Of a stretch of DNA of 25,844 bases, positions 15,710 to 23,610 are shown in pieces. This DNA is from an uncultured Lachnospiraceae bacterium. GTDB taxonomy: Bacteria > Bacillota > Clostridia > Lachnospirales > Lachnospiraceae. Below the pieces are notes generated by a model that was not told where the DNA came from, searched no databases, and saw only the letters and a program-made list of their open reading frames with translations. The stretch lies in the NCBI GenBank assembly GCA_910578715.1, contig CAJTRL010000057.1, forward strand, positions 1 through 25,844, read 5' to 3'. Position 1 is the stretch's first letter, and each line of letters opens with the position of its first letter. Position numbers and translations under genes: made by a program.

Positions 15710-16999
15710 TTGGATACCACAGGTGTCATACAACTTATTTCTTTGTTCATTCTTGTTCTGTTATCAGCCTTCTTTTCTTCAGCCGAGACTGCCTTTACAA
15801 CAGTCAATCAGGTGCGGCTCCGTACACTGGCACCAGACAACAAACGTGCCGCCCGCGTGCTTTCCATCCTTGAACAATACAGCAAAATGCTCAGTACGAT
15901 TCTGATTGGCAATAACATCGTCAATATCAGCGCTTCTTCCGTTGCGACGACTTTTGCCATCCGGACATGGGGAAGTTATATGGTCGGTTTCATGACAGGT
16001 GCGCTGACGCTTGTCGTTCTGTTGTTCGGCGAAATCATCCCGAAAACCTGGGCAATGAACAGTTCCGAGAAAATTTCCCTGTTTTACAGCGGTATCATCT
16101 CTTTCCTGATGAAAATACTTACCCCGGTCATTTTCCTCGTCGATAAACTGTCCGCCGGCATTCTCCATCTTCTGCATATCGACGGCAGCGGACGCAATAT
16201 GAGCATTTCGGAAAATGAATTAAAGACTTATGTGGACGTAAGCCATGAAGGCGGCGCCATCGAGTCCGAAGAGCGGGAAATGATTTATAACGTGTTTGAT
16301 TTCGGCGACGCGGTAGCCAAAGACATCATGGTGCCCAGAATCCATATGACGAGCATCTCCATCGCCTCAACTTATGACCAGGTATTATCGACCTTCAAGG
16401 CATCCATGTTCACGCGCCTTCCGGTCTATGAAGACGACCCGGACAACATCATCGGCGTTGTAAACATCAAGGATTTTATTCTTGTAAAAGACAAGGAAAA
16501 ATTCCAGATAAAGAAAATACTGCGAAGCGCTTATTATACATATGAATACAAGAAAATTGCCGACCTGATGATGGAAATGAGGGAAAAATCCTTTAACATC
16601 ACTTTTGTGCTCAGCGAATACGGCACGACCGTCGGTTTAATTACGATGGAAGACCTGATTGAGGAAATTGTCGGAGAAATCCGCGACGAATACGACGAAG
16701 ACGAAGAAGAACTCATCAAGGAAATTCAGCCCGGCCAGTATCTTGTAGAGGCGGGTATGAAACTGGACGATATCAACGATGCGCTGGAAACGAACTTAAG
16801 TTCGGAGGATTTCGATTCCATCGGCGGCCTGATGATAGAGCAGCTGGAACGGATTCCGGACGATAAAGAATCCATTCAGCTGGAAAATGGCATTCTGCTC
16901 CAGGCACAGGGCATCGCCAAAAACCGCATTTTAAAAGTTCTGATTACGCTTCCCGAGAAAGCGCCTGAAGAAGAGCCGGAAGCTGCATCGGAGCAGTGA
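15710..16999 (+). CDS. CNNM/CBS/CorC-HlyC family membrane protein (hemolysin C-like)
   Basis: Domain order is complete. A CNNM/DUF21 transmembrane domain comes first (about 1-190, with SAFFSSAETAFTTVNQVRLR and FGEIIPKTWAMN). A pair of CBS domains follows (about 205-330, from DIMVPRIHMTSI to GLITMEDLIEEIVGEI). The CorC/HlyC domain is at the C-terminus (QYLVEAGMKLDDINDALE, then DFDSIGGLMIEQL). Family members are linked to magnesium or cobalt efflux; the CBS pair binds adenine nucleotides. The start is uncertain. GTG at 15698 is only one base from AAGGAG, while TTG at 15710 is thirteen away but gives the usual MDTTGVIQL beginning. It diverges from the SCIFF block, and its 3' end overlaps the HAD gene tail-to-tail by 56 bases. 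The old name hemolysin should not be taken literally. Confidence 0.93.
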   Translation: MDTTGVIQLISLFILVLLSAFFSSAETAFTTVNQVRLRTLAPDNKRAARVLSILEQYSKMLSTILIGNNIVNISASSVATTFAIRTWGSYMVGFMTGALTLVVLLFGEIIPKTWAMNSSEKISLFYSGIISFLMKILTPVIFLVDKLSAGILHLLHIDGSGRNMSISENELKTYVDVSHEGGAIESEEREMIYNVFDFGDAVAKDIMVPRIHMTSISIASTYDQVLSTFKASMFTRLPVYEDDPDNIIGVVNIKDFILVKDKEKFQIKKILRSAYYTYEYKKIADLMMEMREKSFNITFVLSEYGTTVGLITMEDLIEEIVGEIRDEYDEDEEELIKEIQPGQYLVEAGMKLDDINDALETNLSSEDFDSIGGLMIEQLERIPDDKESIQLENGILLQAQGIAKNRILKVLITLPEKAPEEEPEAASEQ

Positions 17000-17612
17000 T
17001 TATGCGTTTCTCTTCCGCTCCGGCATCCAGCAGCTGCTTACGGCTTCGAAAGCCCCAGGTCACACTGATACAGGTCATCGGCACATTTGCCGCCGTCGCG
17101 ATATCCACATCGGAATCCCCGACATAAACGGCCTGGTCCGCCGAAACGGATAATTCTTCCAGTACCCGGTACACCGCATCGGGTGCTGGTTTTTTTCTGA
17201 CATTTTCGCTCTCGCCCACAGCTGCCTGGAGACGTTTTCCAAAATACAAAGCACATAGTTCTTTCACTGCCGCATCGAATTTATTGGAAACGACCGCCAT
17301 CCGATATCCCTGTCCGTCCAGAACATCAAGCAGTTCCAGGATTCCCGCATAAGGCTTCGTTTTATCTTTACAGTGCAGCGCATAATATTCCCGGAATGCC
17401 TTCAAAACCTCCCCATAATGAGGATTTGCCGTCCCCTCCGGCAAGACGCGCTCAATCAGCTTCGCAATTCCGTTTCCGACGAAACTCCGGATTTCATCAA
17501 TCGTCCTTTCCGGAAAGCCAAACTTTCCAATTGCATAATTAACGCTGTCTGTCAAATCTTCCAGCGTATCTAATAAGGTGCCGTCCAAATCGAAAACGAT
17601 TGTTGTAATCAT
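16944..17612 (-). CDS. HAD-superfamily phosphatase, phosphoglycolate phosphatase-like
   Basis: All four HAD motifs are present: nucleophile motif FDLDGTLLDT (Asp8 and Asp10), motif II in AVVSNKFD, motif III lysine in RKKPAPDAV, and the acidic motif IV YVGDSDVDIATAAN. The cap domain between residues 15 and 80 is helical (FVGNGIAKLIERVLP), typical of the Gph/PGP subfamily. At 222 residues the length is normal. Likely role is dephosphorylation of 2-phosphoglycolate or another small phosphate in the cytosol; substrate cannot be fixed from sequence. The ATG has GAGGGG about eleven bases upstream. The final 56 bases overlap the convergent CorC-type gene, with no terminator seen between them. Confidence 0.93.
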   Translation of the reverse strand: MITTIVFDLDGTLLDTLEDLTDSVNYAIGKFGFPERTIDEIRSFVGNGIAKLIERVLPEGTANPHYGEVLKAFREYYALHCKDKTKPYAGILELLDVLDGQGYRMAVVSNKFDAAVKELCALYFGKRLQAAVGESENVRKKPAPDAVYRVLEELSVSADQAVYVGDSDVDIATAANVPMTCISVTWGFRSRKQLLDAGAEEKRIITAPMQLPALLQALSREA

Positions 17613-17645
17613 TTGAATACATACCCCTCTTTCTCTGACTGCTTT

Positions 17646-18707
17646 TTAATGATTTCCTTCCGCCAGCTTCATAATCGTTTCTATTTCCATTCCGTTATCC
17701 GGCGCCGCTTCAAGCGTTTCATGCTTTTTATCCGGCCCGATGCGTCCTATCATACTGCCGTTTCCCGTCTGCTCAATCGTATAATACAGGAGTTCTTCCG
17801 TCTCCCGCTTCCAGACCACATAAATGCGGCAGCACAGCGGAGGCAGCTCCTTATCAGGAGTCGTTTCCGGCATGTCGATTCGCGTAATCTGCATGTCTTC
17901 CGTTACATTCAGGGTCATCAGGGAAAAATCCTCCTCCCGGTAAGGCATCCTGATTTCTTTCGGGTAAACCGCCGCAAACCGGGCTGAAAGAAACTTTCCT
18001 TCTTCTCTTTGCAGCTGTTCCAGTCCTTCTTTCTTTTTATCGAACAAAAATGATGGCAGAACCGTATAGGAGAAGATGCCGTTTGCCATCTGGTGGAACT
18101 GTTTTTCCGTCAGCTTCACTTTCTGGGTCTTTGGCTGCGCCTGTGCCTGTATTTGCCGGCTCCTCTTCTGCGCCACCTCCAAAAGTTTCGGCGGCAGAAT
18201 GATATTGTGCGTGTAGGGATTCAGAACAATCATCTGCACCTTTTCCTGATTGGCCATAGCCATCGCGACACAGTTAAAAAAAGGCGCCGCCAGCATCGCC
18301 GGGTTCTTTTTGTCCTTCGGAACCTGTTTCAAAGAAGAAAAAACGGGAAGCGCCTGTTCGCCGCTGCTTTTTTGCAGAAGAATGGGACGGATTTTCGCAT
18401 TTTCCGAAAGTTTTGTCCCCTTTCCTTCCCGCAGGCATTCCAGCGCTTCTTTGTCCAGATTTTCCGGCATCAGCGCCGGCACATAAAGAACCGATTTTTC
18501 AAGCTGCTCCATCACTTTCACAAAATTTTCATTCGTTCTGTCCTTCGCAAAGGTTTCTATCAGCGCTTCCAGCTGACTGTTATCTATTTTAGGGCCGCCC
18601 GCTTTCGCATTGTCCATTCTTCCGTTATCCGCCATACCGTCCTCCCTCATCCTGTTATCCATTTTATTTCCGCCTGTAATAGGATTCTCTTCCATCTCTA
18701 TAAACAT
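17646..18707 (-). CDS. SseB N-terminal domain protein
   Basis: A 353-residue soluble protein. Residues 1-40 are polar, low in complexity and rich in Met, Asn and Asp (repeated MDN/MRED-like pieces). From about residue 43, LEALIETFAKDRTNENFVKV and LYVPALMPEN match the start of SseB-domain proteins (PF07179). PVFSSLKQVP and MIVLNPYTHNIILPP are also typical of that domain. The C-terminal 150 residues include YKEIRMPYREEDFSL-like beta strands and LCCRIYVVWKRETEELLYY, a region seen in clostridial versions. Enhanced serine sensitivity is the historical name; the biochemical role is unknown. AAAGGAG lies one base from ATG 18707 and thirteen from ATG 18695, so the start is unsure. It forms a short-spaced operon with the HAD gene. 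Confidence 0.78.
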   Translation of the reverse strand: MFIEMEENPITGGNKMDNRMREDGMADNGRMDNAKAGGPKIDNSQLEALIETFAKDRTNENFVKVMEQLEKSVLYVPALMPENLDKEALECLREGKGTKLSENAKIRPILLQKSSGEQALPVFSSLKQVPKDKKNPAMLAAPFFNCVAMAMANQEKVQMIVLNPYTHNIILPPKLLEVAQKRSRQIQAQAQPKTQKVKLTEKQFHQMANGIFSYTVLPSFLFDKKKEGLEQLQREEGKFLSARFAAVYPKEIRMPYREEDFSLMTLNVTEDMQITRIDMPETTPDKELPPLCCRIYVVWKRETEELLYYTIEQTGNGSMIGRIGPDKKHETLEAAPDNGMEIETIMKLAEGNH

Positions 18708-18730
18708 ACTCCTTTCCTGACACGCGGATG

Positions 18731-19852
18731 TTATCTTTTCAAAAGTCCAATCAGCCTCTTATCAACCGCATGCAGCAGCGCCGCCGCCGCAATACCCGCC
18801 GCATAGACCGCCAGAATGAACCAGAACCGGTTTTTTACCGGTAAATACATAATAAAAACATTGTGCACCAGATACAGCTCCAGCGATATTTCCCCCAAAA
18901 AAGAAAGGATTTTGTTTTTGAACTGGATTTTCTGTGTCAGCAAAATCAAAAACAATACGAAGAAGAAAATAAAGGGAAGCTGTACGGCCAGCGTCTGGAA
19001 CTTCTCGGCATATCCCGGATAGCCTTCCCATTCGCGCCAGTAACCCTTTGTCTGAAGCGCCTGCATTGTTCTGGTATAGAAAAAGCAGGTCAGCAGAACG
19101 TCGATTGTCAGCACAAACCCGTAATATTTTCTGCAAAAAGTAAGTATCGGCTTTTCATATCTGGCAAACAGCATGCCAATCCATAACAGCATCGTGGCAT
19201 TATACCACCATTCCCCATAAAACCAGGCGCCGCCGGAAACAGTCTTATTATCGTGTCCGAGCAGCAGACTTCCGACCGTCAGCGCGCACAGCGCAATGCC
19301 GTAAACCAGGCACGCCGCTCCCTTCTTTTTTATCAGTTTAAAAACCAGATAAAACAACAGGTAGAGGAAAAAAATTTCCACGATATACCACATCTGCGTA
19401 TTCATCAGCGTATAGCCCGTCAGATACGGAAGCAGCTCCCCTTTCTGAAACGAATACCCGCCAAGCGCCGCTCCCGCAATAAAAACGAAATTGCACATAT
19501 AAAAAGGAATCACGATGACCGGCAGGCGTTTTAACAAAAAACCATGCAGATAATCCGGCTTATCCCTGAGACTGCTGTACAGCCCGTAACCGGAAAAGAA
19601 AAAAAACACGCCCACAAAACAGACACCGATATCCACCATAAACATCAGGATTCCCGCATCTTCCCCTGCAAAATAGATGGTCTGCGACATATGATGCAGC
19701 ATAATGCCGACGGCACAGAATCCGAGAATCCCCTTCGATACCGGCAGCGACAACGCATCTTCATGCCAGACGCCCTTCCCTTTCATCTGTACGCCAAGAA
19801 GCAGTATCACTGCCAGCGCACTGTAAAAAACAAAAAAATATTCTTTCGCCAT
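18731..19852 (-). CDS. Acyltransferase-3 family membrane protein
   Basis: Ten or more hydrophobic segments with the acyltransferase-3 (PF01757) pattern: VSKGILGFCAVGIMLHHMSQ with the conserved catalytic His in the first helix region, then VGVFFFFSGYGLYSS, a basic loop LLKRLPVIVIPFY, and the ending LGEISLELYLVHN. Such proteins move acetyl or other acyl groups from the cytoplasm onto envelope glycans. The in-frame ATG at 19933 would add 27 residues, but that stretch is encoded by a terminator-like hairpin and a -10 box. The ATG at 19852 has GGAGG eight bases upstream and a sensible N-terminus (MAKEYFFVFYSALAVILLLG), so I use it, giving 373 residues. The SseB gene follows within 25 bases. Confidence 0.88.
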   Translation of the reverse strand: MAKEYFFVFYSALAVILLLGVQMKGKGVWHEDALSLPVSKGILGFCAVGIMLHHMSQTIYFAGEDAGILMFMVDIGVCFVGVFFFFSGYGLYSSLRDKPDYLHGFLLKRLPVIVIPFYMCNFVFIAGAALGGYSFQKGELLPYLTGYTLMNTQMWYIVEIFFLYLLFYLVFKLIKKKGAACLVYGIALCALTVGSLLLGHDNKTVSGGAWFYGEWWYNATMLLWIGMLFARYEKPILTFCRKYYGFVLTIDVLLTCFFYTRTMQALQTKGYWREWEGYPGYAEKFQTLAVQLPFIFFFVLFLILLTQKIQFKNKILSFLGEISLELYLVHNVFIMYLPVKNRFWFILAVYAAGIAAAALLHAVDKRLIGLLKR

Positions 19853-19879
19853 GTCCATTACCTCCAGCCGGGCGGCAAA

Positions 19880-19909
19880 AAGGCTTTCAGGAAAATTCCC
19901 GAAAGCCTT
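19880..19909 (-). terminator. Terminator-like hairpin in the acyltransferase leader
   Basis: Arms AAGGCTTTC (19880-19888) and GAAAGCCTT (19901-19909) are perfect, with further GGAA/TTCC pairing inside. On minus TTTTT follows the stem. It can end the bioY-DUF1284 transcript. It also lies between a promoter candidate and the acyltransferase ribosome site, so attenuation is possible. Confidence 0.8.
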
Positions 19910-19928
19910 CTCAAATTTACCTATATCT

Positions 19929-19956
19929 AACATAGCATTTTCTGCTCAAAAGTCAA
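19929..19956 (-). promoter_or_regulatory. Candidate promoter upstream of the leader hairpin
   Basis: On minus, TTGACT (19951-19956) and TATGTT (19929-19934) are 16 bases apart. Transcription would start near 19922, only about a dozen bases before the terminator-like hairpin. Confidence 0.4.
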
Positions 19957-19988
19957 GCCCGAAACGCCGAAGCACATCTCCCGCCGCC

Positions 19989-20519
19989 TCACATCCTCCG
20001 GCTCCGGTACTTCTTTACCAGTTCTTCATAATGACACAGACCCTGTGCATACCACTCGCAGTTATTACAGGATGTCTCGAAAATATCCTCCCTAAGATTC
20101 CTTTCCACGGTCTGTAACAATTCCGGTACGGCATAGGTCTGTCCTGTTACCAGTCCTAAAGCGCACGCCAGCGCCTCGTCCTTTGAAACCACATGATTGT
20201 CATCCAGCAGACAGCCTTTCTCTCCCAGATTCGGGCATGCGGCGCAAATCTCGTCCGGCTCCGCCGTCAGCTCCACGCTGCTCTCATTCCTCTGCCCGGC
20301 ATGGTCCGCTTCCGCTCCGGTTCTTTCTGCCCGCCCGGCACGGTCCGCTTCCGCGCCGGTTCGCTCTGCCCGGCACGGCTCTTTTTCCACAGGTTCCGCG
20401 TCGTCTTCTTCCCACAGCCGCCGGACTACTTTCTGCATGTTTGCGCAAAAAGCCTCGCTGTAACCCTTTCCTCCATATAATGCACTGCAGAAAAGGTGAT
20501 GGACACGCAGCCGCATCAT
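19989..20519 (-). CDS. DUF1284 protein with an internal repeat insertion
   Basis: The N-terminus MRLRVHHLFCSALYGGKGYSE is the DUF1284 (PF06935) signature with two His and a Cys; later pairs C92-x2-C95, C103, and C151-x2-C154 with C162 suggest an iron-sulfur or metal site. The family is small (usually about 130-140 residues). Here 176 residues are present because about 40 extra residues (roughly 40-80) lie between the first helix and VELTAEPDEICAACPN. Most of this insert is the tandem RAERTGAEADRAG / RAERTGAEADHAG, encoded by a 39-base repeat. Its ATG overlaps the bioY stop as ATGA, so it is coupled to bioY. Function is unknown; the link to biotin uptake is only contextual. Confidence 0.85.
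   Translation of the reverse strand: MMRLRVHHLFCSALYGGKGYSEAFCANMQKVVRRLWEEDDAEPVEKEPCRAERTGAEADRAGRAERTGAEADHAGQRNESSVELTAEPDEICAACPNLGEKGCLLDDNHVVSKDEALACALGLVTGQTYAVPELLQTVERNLREDIFETSCNNCEWYAQGLCHYEELVKKYRSRRM
20295..20372. repeat. Two 39-base in-frame tandem repeats inside the DUF1284 gene
   Basis: Units 20295-20333 and 20334-20372 both start CCCGGCA and differ at a few bases; a partial third copy follows to about 20378. The unit length keeps the frame, adding 13 residues each, so copy number could vary without breaking the gene. Confidence 0.88.
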
Positions 20520-21106
20520 AAAAGCCCCGCTTTCAGAAGCCGCGTCCTGAGCCGGCCGCCGATTACAAAAGCGAGTATGACGGAAAGAACATCCTTAATC
20601 AGATAGGGCGCCGAAGACAGCAGAAAAGACTCTGTCAATCCCATTTTCATCACCACCATAAATTGTACCACACCGCATATATGGCAGACCGCCAATCCCG
20701 CCAACCCGGTCAGCACGCCCCACACCATATTCTTATTCTGTGCGCCGATACCGCAAAGTATCGTCATCACGATAAAACCCCAGATAAAACCGCCCGTATA
20801 ACTGACAAGTACCTGTGCGCCGCCGCTGAAATTCGCAAAAACAGGTGCGCCCACCGCGCCGAGCAGAATATACACAATCACGCTTGCCGTTCCGTTTTTC
20901 CAGGCAAGCACCACGCCTGTCAGAGCTACCGCAAAGGTCTGCAGCGTGACAGGCACCCCCGACGGCATCGGAATGGAAATCTGGGAAAGTACCGCCAGCA
21001 CGGCCGCAAACATGCCTACGCTGACCACTTCCTTCGTCGTAATCTTCGCGCCTTTTTCTCCCTGTTTTTTCGTTGTTTTCGTCAATTGCTTTACCGATTC
21101 TTCCAT
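20516..21106 (-). CDS. bioY: Biotin transporter BioY (ECF substrate-binding subunit)
   Basis: A 196-residue membrane protein with about six helices and the BioY landmarks VLSQISIPMPSGVPVTLQTFAV, YILLGAVGAPVFANFSGG, YTGGFIWGF and the C-terminal YLIKDVLSVILAFVIGGRLR. BioY binds biotin with high affinity and works alone or with a shared ECF energising module, which is not in this window. ATG at 21106 has GAAGGAG seven bases upstream; an in-frame codon at 21163 would run through the leader hairpin and is rejected. Its stop overlaps the DUF1284 start. A near-consensus promoter and a leader hairpin precede it, but I see no clear BirA operator. Confidence 0.96.
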   Translation of the reverse strand: MEESVKQLTKTTKKQGEKGAKITTKEVVSVGMFAAVLAVLSQISIPMPSGVPVTLQTFAVALTGVVLAWKNGTASVIVYILLGAVGAPVFANFSGGAQVLVSYTGGFIWGFIVMTILCGIGAQNKNMVWGVLTGLAGLAVCHICGVVQFMVVMKMGLTESFLLSSAPYLIKDVLSVILAFVIGGRLRTRLLKAGLL

Positions 21107-21135
21107 AATAAAACTCCTTCTATACTGTATTGATT

Positions 21136-21170
21136 CCGGACACTGCCGATGGCAGTCTGTCATCTGCCGG
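21136..21170 (-). promoter_or_regulatory. Stem-loop in the bioY leader
   Basis: Core arms ACTGCC (21142-21147) and GGCAGT (21151-21156) around a three-base loop, with outer CCGG/CCGG pairing (21136-21139 and 21167-21170). It lies about 20-60 bases into the predicted transcript. There is no T-run, so it may stabilise the message or control translation. Confidence 0.45.
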
Positions 21171-21189
21171 CATGTTCCTGTCCGTATAC

Positions 21190-21218
21190 AGTATATTAGG
21201 AGCCTGTTTAATTGTCAA
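21190..21218 (-). promoter_or_regulatory. Near-consensus promoter of bioY
   Basis: On minus, TTGACA (21213-21218) and TATACT (21190-21195) are 17 bases apart. The -35 overlaps the stop codon of the upstream hydrolase gene. A short symmetric TATACTGTATA overlaps the -10 and could be a binding site. Confidence 0.75.
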
Positions 21219-21763
21219 CCATTTTTTATTTTAAGTTTACAATTCGATAACATTTCAACCGCCTCGTCCACCGGAATGCAGGACGCATATCGTTCCGGCC
21301 ATAGAAACCGGTTATAATATTCATAGGTTTTTTCCGCCGTCATATAATCGTTATCAACAGTAGTATTCGCAAATGCGGGCACAACGATTTCAAATCCGTG
21401 TTCGAACCCGCATTTCACGGCTGCGTCGATGCAGTAATCCGTCTGTAAGCCCGTGATAATAAGACGCTTTTCGCCTTTTGCCAAAAGATACGAAAGCAGT
21501 CCGGTGTCTTTAAACGGACTGTTTGCGCATTTGTCAAATATCTTTTCCTCCGGAGCCGGAGCAAATTCTTCATAAATCTCATATCCGTCTGTTCCTTTGG
21601 TCAGCGCCTGTCCTTCGCCGTCATCGTGGCGAATATAAATTACTTCGATATCATTTTCTCTGGCACAGGCAGTCAGACGCCGGACGTTTTCCACAAAAAC
21701 GGGAAAACGATACAGCCTGTCGTTTGTTATCAGCTTCTGCGTATCGATAACGAGTAAAACCAT
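21215..21763 (-). CDS. Isochorismatase-family cysteine hydrolase
   Basis: A 182-residue cytosolic hydrolase. The catalytic triad is visible: Asp7 in LLVIDTQK, Lys78 in IFDKCANSPF, and Cys111 in ITGLQTDYCIDAAVKCGFE, with the usual cis-peptide region before the Cys. VVPAFANTTVDND and a C-terminal helix complete the Rossmann-like fold. Members cleave amides or isochorismate (nicotinamidase, ureidoacrylate or N-carbamoyl substrates); nothing in the neighbourhood fixes the substrate. GGAGG lies eight bases before the ATG. It ends right at the -35 of the bioY promoter, so the two genes touch without sharing a start signal. Confidence 0.93.
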   Translation of the reverse strand: MVLLVIDTQKLITNDRLYRFPVFVENVRRLTACARENDIEVIYIRHDDGEGQALTKGTDGYEIYEEFAPAPEEKIFDKCANSPFKDTGLLSYLLAKGEKRLIITGLQTDYCIDAAVKCGFEHGFEIVVPAFANTTVDNDYMTAEKTYEYYNRFLWPERYASCIPVDEAVEMLSNCKLKIKNG

Positions 21764-21803
21764 AGATGATGCCTCCGTTTCCGCTTTCCCTGTCCAAAAA
21801 ATC

Positions 21804-22046
21804 TCAGGGGTTCATCATCAGATTTTTCAATTCTTCAATCAGCTTCATATCTTCCGCGCTGATTTTCAGGTTGGAATTGAGACTCTGACCGTCCGGCGTC
21901 GTAACGTTCATCTCGATAATGCTTCCTTCTCTGATACCGTTCTGATATACCGCCGTCATAAACTTCGGAAATTTTGGATGGTTTCGTTTAAACTGATTCC
22001 ACAGATTCATCATTTGAAAAATGGATGCCGGATTCTGCAATCCCAT
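21804..22046 (-). CDS. Small 80-residue protein of unknown function
   Basis: The product starts MGLQNPASIFQMMNLWNQFK and has a basic aromatic patch (HPKFPKFMTAVYQNG). A short strand-like piece follows (GSIIEMNVTTPDGQSL), then a C-terminal helix ending ELKNLMMNP. It has no signal peptide or membrane segment. A modest AAAGGAA site lies about ten bases upstream of the ATG. It follows hisS by about 125 bases on the same strand and precedes the hydrolase gene by 40. I do not recognise a domain, but codon use and the ribosome site favour a real gene. Confidence 0.7.
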   Translation of the reverse strand: MGLQNPASIFQMMNLWNQFKRNHPKFPKFMTAVYQNGIREGSIIEMNVTTPDGQSLNSNLKISAEDMKLIEELKNLMMNP

Positions 22047-22172
22047 ATCGTCACCGTTCCTTTCACTCAGCCACTGGTTTATTGCGCTTCATTTATTACA
22101 TTTATAATAAGTACTGTACAACTTCTGTATTTCATCTCTTTTATTTGTTATTTCACAATTCTGCTTATCGGA

Positions 22173-23432
22173 TTATTTCAGCGGATTTTTATAAAATTCC
22201 CGAAATTCTTCATATCCCTGTGCCGTCAGCTGTTCCTTCTGGAATTTCTTATTTTTATTCATCCGCACGACAAGCACCTGATTGCCCGCTTCCCGTTCCT
22301 TCTGCGCCTGTCCGAGCACCTGATTAAGCATTTCGGCCGGAAGCCCTTTTTCCAGAAGATACGCCGTCCGTCTGCCCTTCCCCGGAACCTGAAAACCGCT
22401 TTCTAAGAGGAGCAGAATAATCCGCTCGAAACCGATGGAAAAGCCACAGGCCGGCACATCGTTCCCGGTAAATTTTCCCACCATCTTATCATATCTTCCG
22501 CCGCCGCCGCAGCTTCCGCCAAATTCCGGCATTGCGATTTCAAAAATCGTTCCCGTATAATAAGACATGCCTCTGACTAACGTCGGGTCAAATACCAGTT
22601 CGAAGAAGTCTCCCTTCACGGCTTCCACGCTGTCGATGATTTCCTGAAAACTTTCCTTAATTCCCTCTGGCAGAAAATCCGTCAGTATTTCCGTAATATA
22701 AGAAATGGGGTTCTCCGCCTCTTCCATTCCCCGGAAAAGCTCGAGATATTTTTCAGTCTGTGCCTCCGTATAACCGGCTTCCAGCAGTTCTGCTTTCACG
22801 CCGTCCATGCCGATTTTATCCATTTTATCCAGAATGATAAATACCTGGTCATAGTCTTCTTCAGCAAAACCGCTGTATGCCGCCATCGCTTTCAAAATCT
22901 GCCGGTCATTGATGCGAATCTGGAAGTTTTGAAATCCCAGTCTGCCAAGCGTCGTTGTGGTCGCAAGAATCAGCTCTATTTCCGCCAGATTGGAAGGTTC
23001 TCCCAGAATATCGATATCGCACTGCATAAACTGGCGGTATCGGCCTCTCTGAGGTCTGTCCGCCCGCCATACGTTCCCCATCTGCAAAGCCTTAAAAGGG
23101 GATGGAAGCTCGTTCGCATGATTGGAATAATAGCGCACGAGCGGCACCGTCAGGTCATAGCGCAACCCGCCGTCCACCAGCTCGTCCGCGGTTTCGGCAT
23201 CTTCCAGACGCAGTTTATCGCCTCTTTTCAATATCTTAAAAATCAGTTTTTCATTTTCACCGCCCGCTTTGCAGTTCAGATTCGCAATATTTTCCACACA
23301 GGGCGTCTCTATGGAGGTAAAGCCGAATGCTCCATAGGTTTCCTTGATAACGCTTATAACGTAATCCCGGATTTCCATTTCCTCCGGCAAAATATCCTTC
23401 ATTCCTGTGACTGGTTTTTTACTCAATGTCAT
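22173..23432 (-). CDS. hisS: Histidine-tRNA ligase
   Basis: A class II synthetase of 419 residues that charges tRNA-His. Motif 1 and start GMKDILPEEM, the HisRS region GGLRYDLTVPLVRYY, motif 2 NVWRADRPQRGRYRQFMQCDID, and motif 3 CGFSIGFERIILLL are all present, followed by a C-terminal anticodon-binding domain. The histidine-binding motif usually written RGLDYYTG here reads RGMSYYTG (residues 287-292 and on), a form seen in another branch of HisRS enzymes. ATG at 23432 has AAAGGAG seven bases upstream; the in-frame ATG at 23462 would place that site inside the gene. No T-box leader was found; a sigma-A type promoter lies 50-80 bases upstream. hisZ is unlikely because all catalytic motifs are kept. 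Confidence 0.95.
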   Translation of the reverse strand: MTLSKKPVTGMKDILPEEMEIRDYVISVIKETYGAFGFTSIETPCVENIANLNCKAGGENEKLIFKILKRGDKLRLEDAETADELVDGGLRYDLTVPLVRYYSNHANELPSPFKALQMGNVWRADRPQRGRYRQFMQCDIDILGEPSNLAEIELILATTTTLGRLGFQNFQIRINDRQILKAMAAYSGFAEEDYDQVFIILDKMDKIGMDGVKAELLEAGYTEAQTEKYLELFRGMEEAENPISYITEILTDFLPEGIKESFQEIIDSVEAVKGDFFELVFDPTLVRGMSYYTGTIFEIAMPEFGGSCGGGGRYDKMVGKFTGNDVPACGFSIGFERIILLLLESGFQVPGKGRRTAYLLEKGLPAEMLNQVLGQAQKEREAGNQVLVVRMNKNKKFQKEQLTAQGYEEFREFYKNPLK

Positions 23433-23483
23433 TTTCTGACTCCTTTCGGGATGGTTTTTCATCTGCTAAATAATTTTCATTTT

Positions 23484-23512
23484 ATTTTACATGCTTTTCT
23501 CTTGTTTTTCAA
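23484..23512 (-). promoter_or_regulatory. Candidate promoter of hisS
   Basis: On minus, TTGAAA (23507-23512) and TAAAAT (23484-23489), five of six matches each, are spaced by 17 bases. The short leader has no room for a T-box. Confidence 0.65.
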
Positions 23513-23610
23513 TGGCTTCCTATTAATGCTATGACAAATTTTCCCAACGCCTTGTTAAATCTGTTCCCGGTGCCTCTGCCCGTTCAAATCCGTTTCCTCA
23601 CTATGACCGT

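Noticed and set aside
23433..23610. T-box leader for hisS
   Set aside because: No T-box sequence, specifier stem or terminator/antiterminator pair could be found, and the predicted leader is short.
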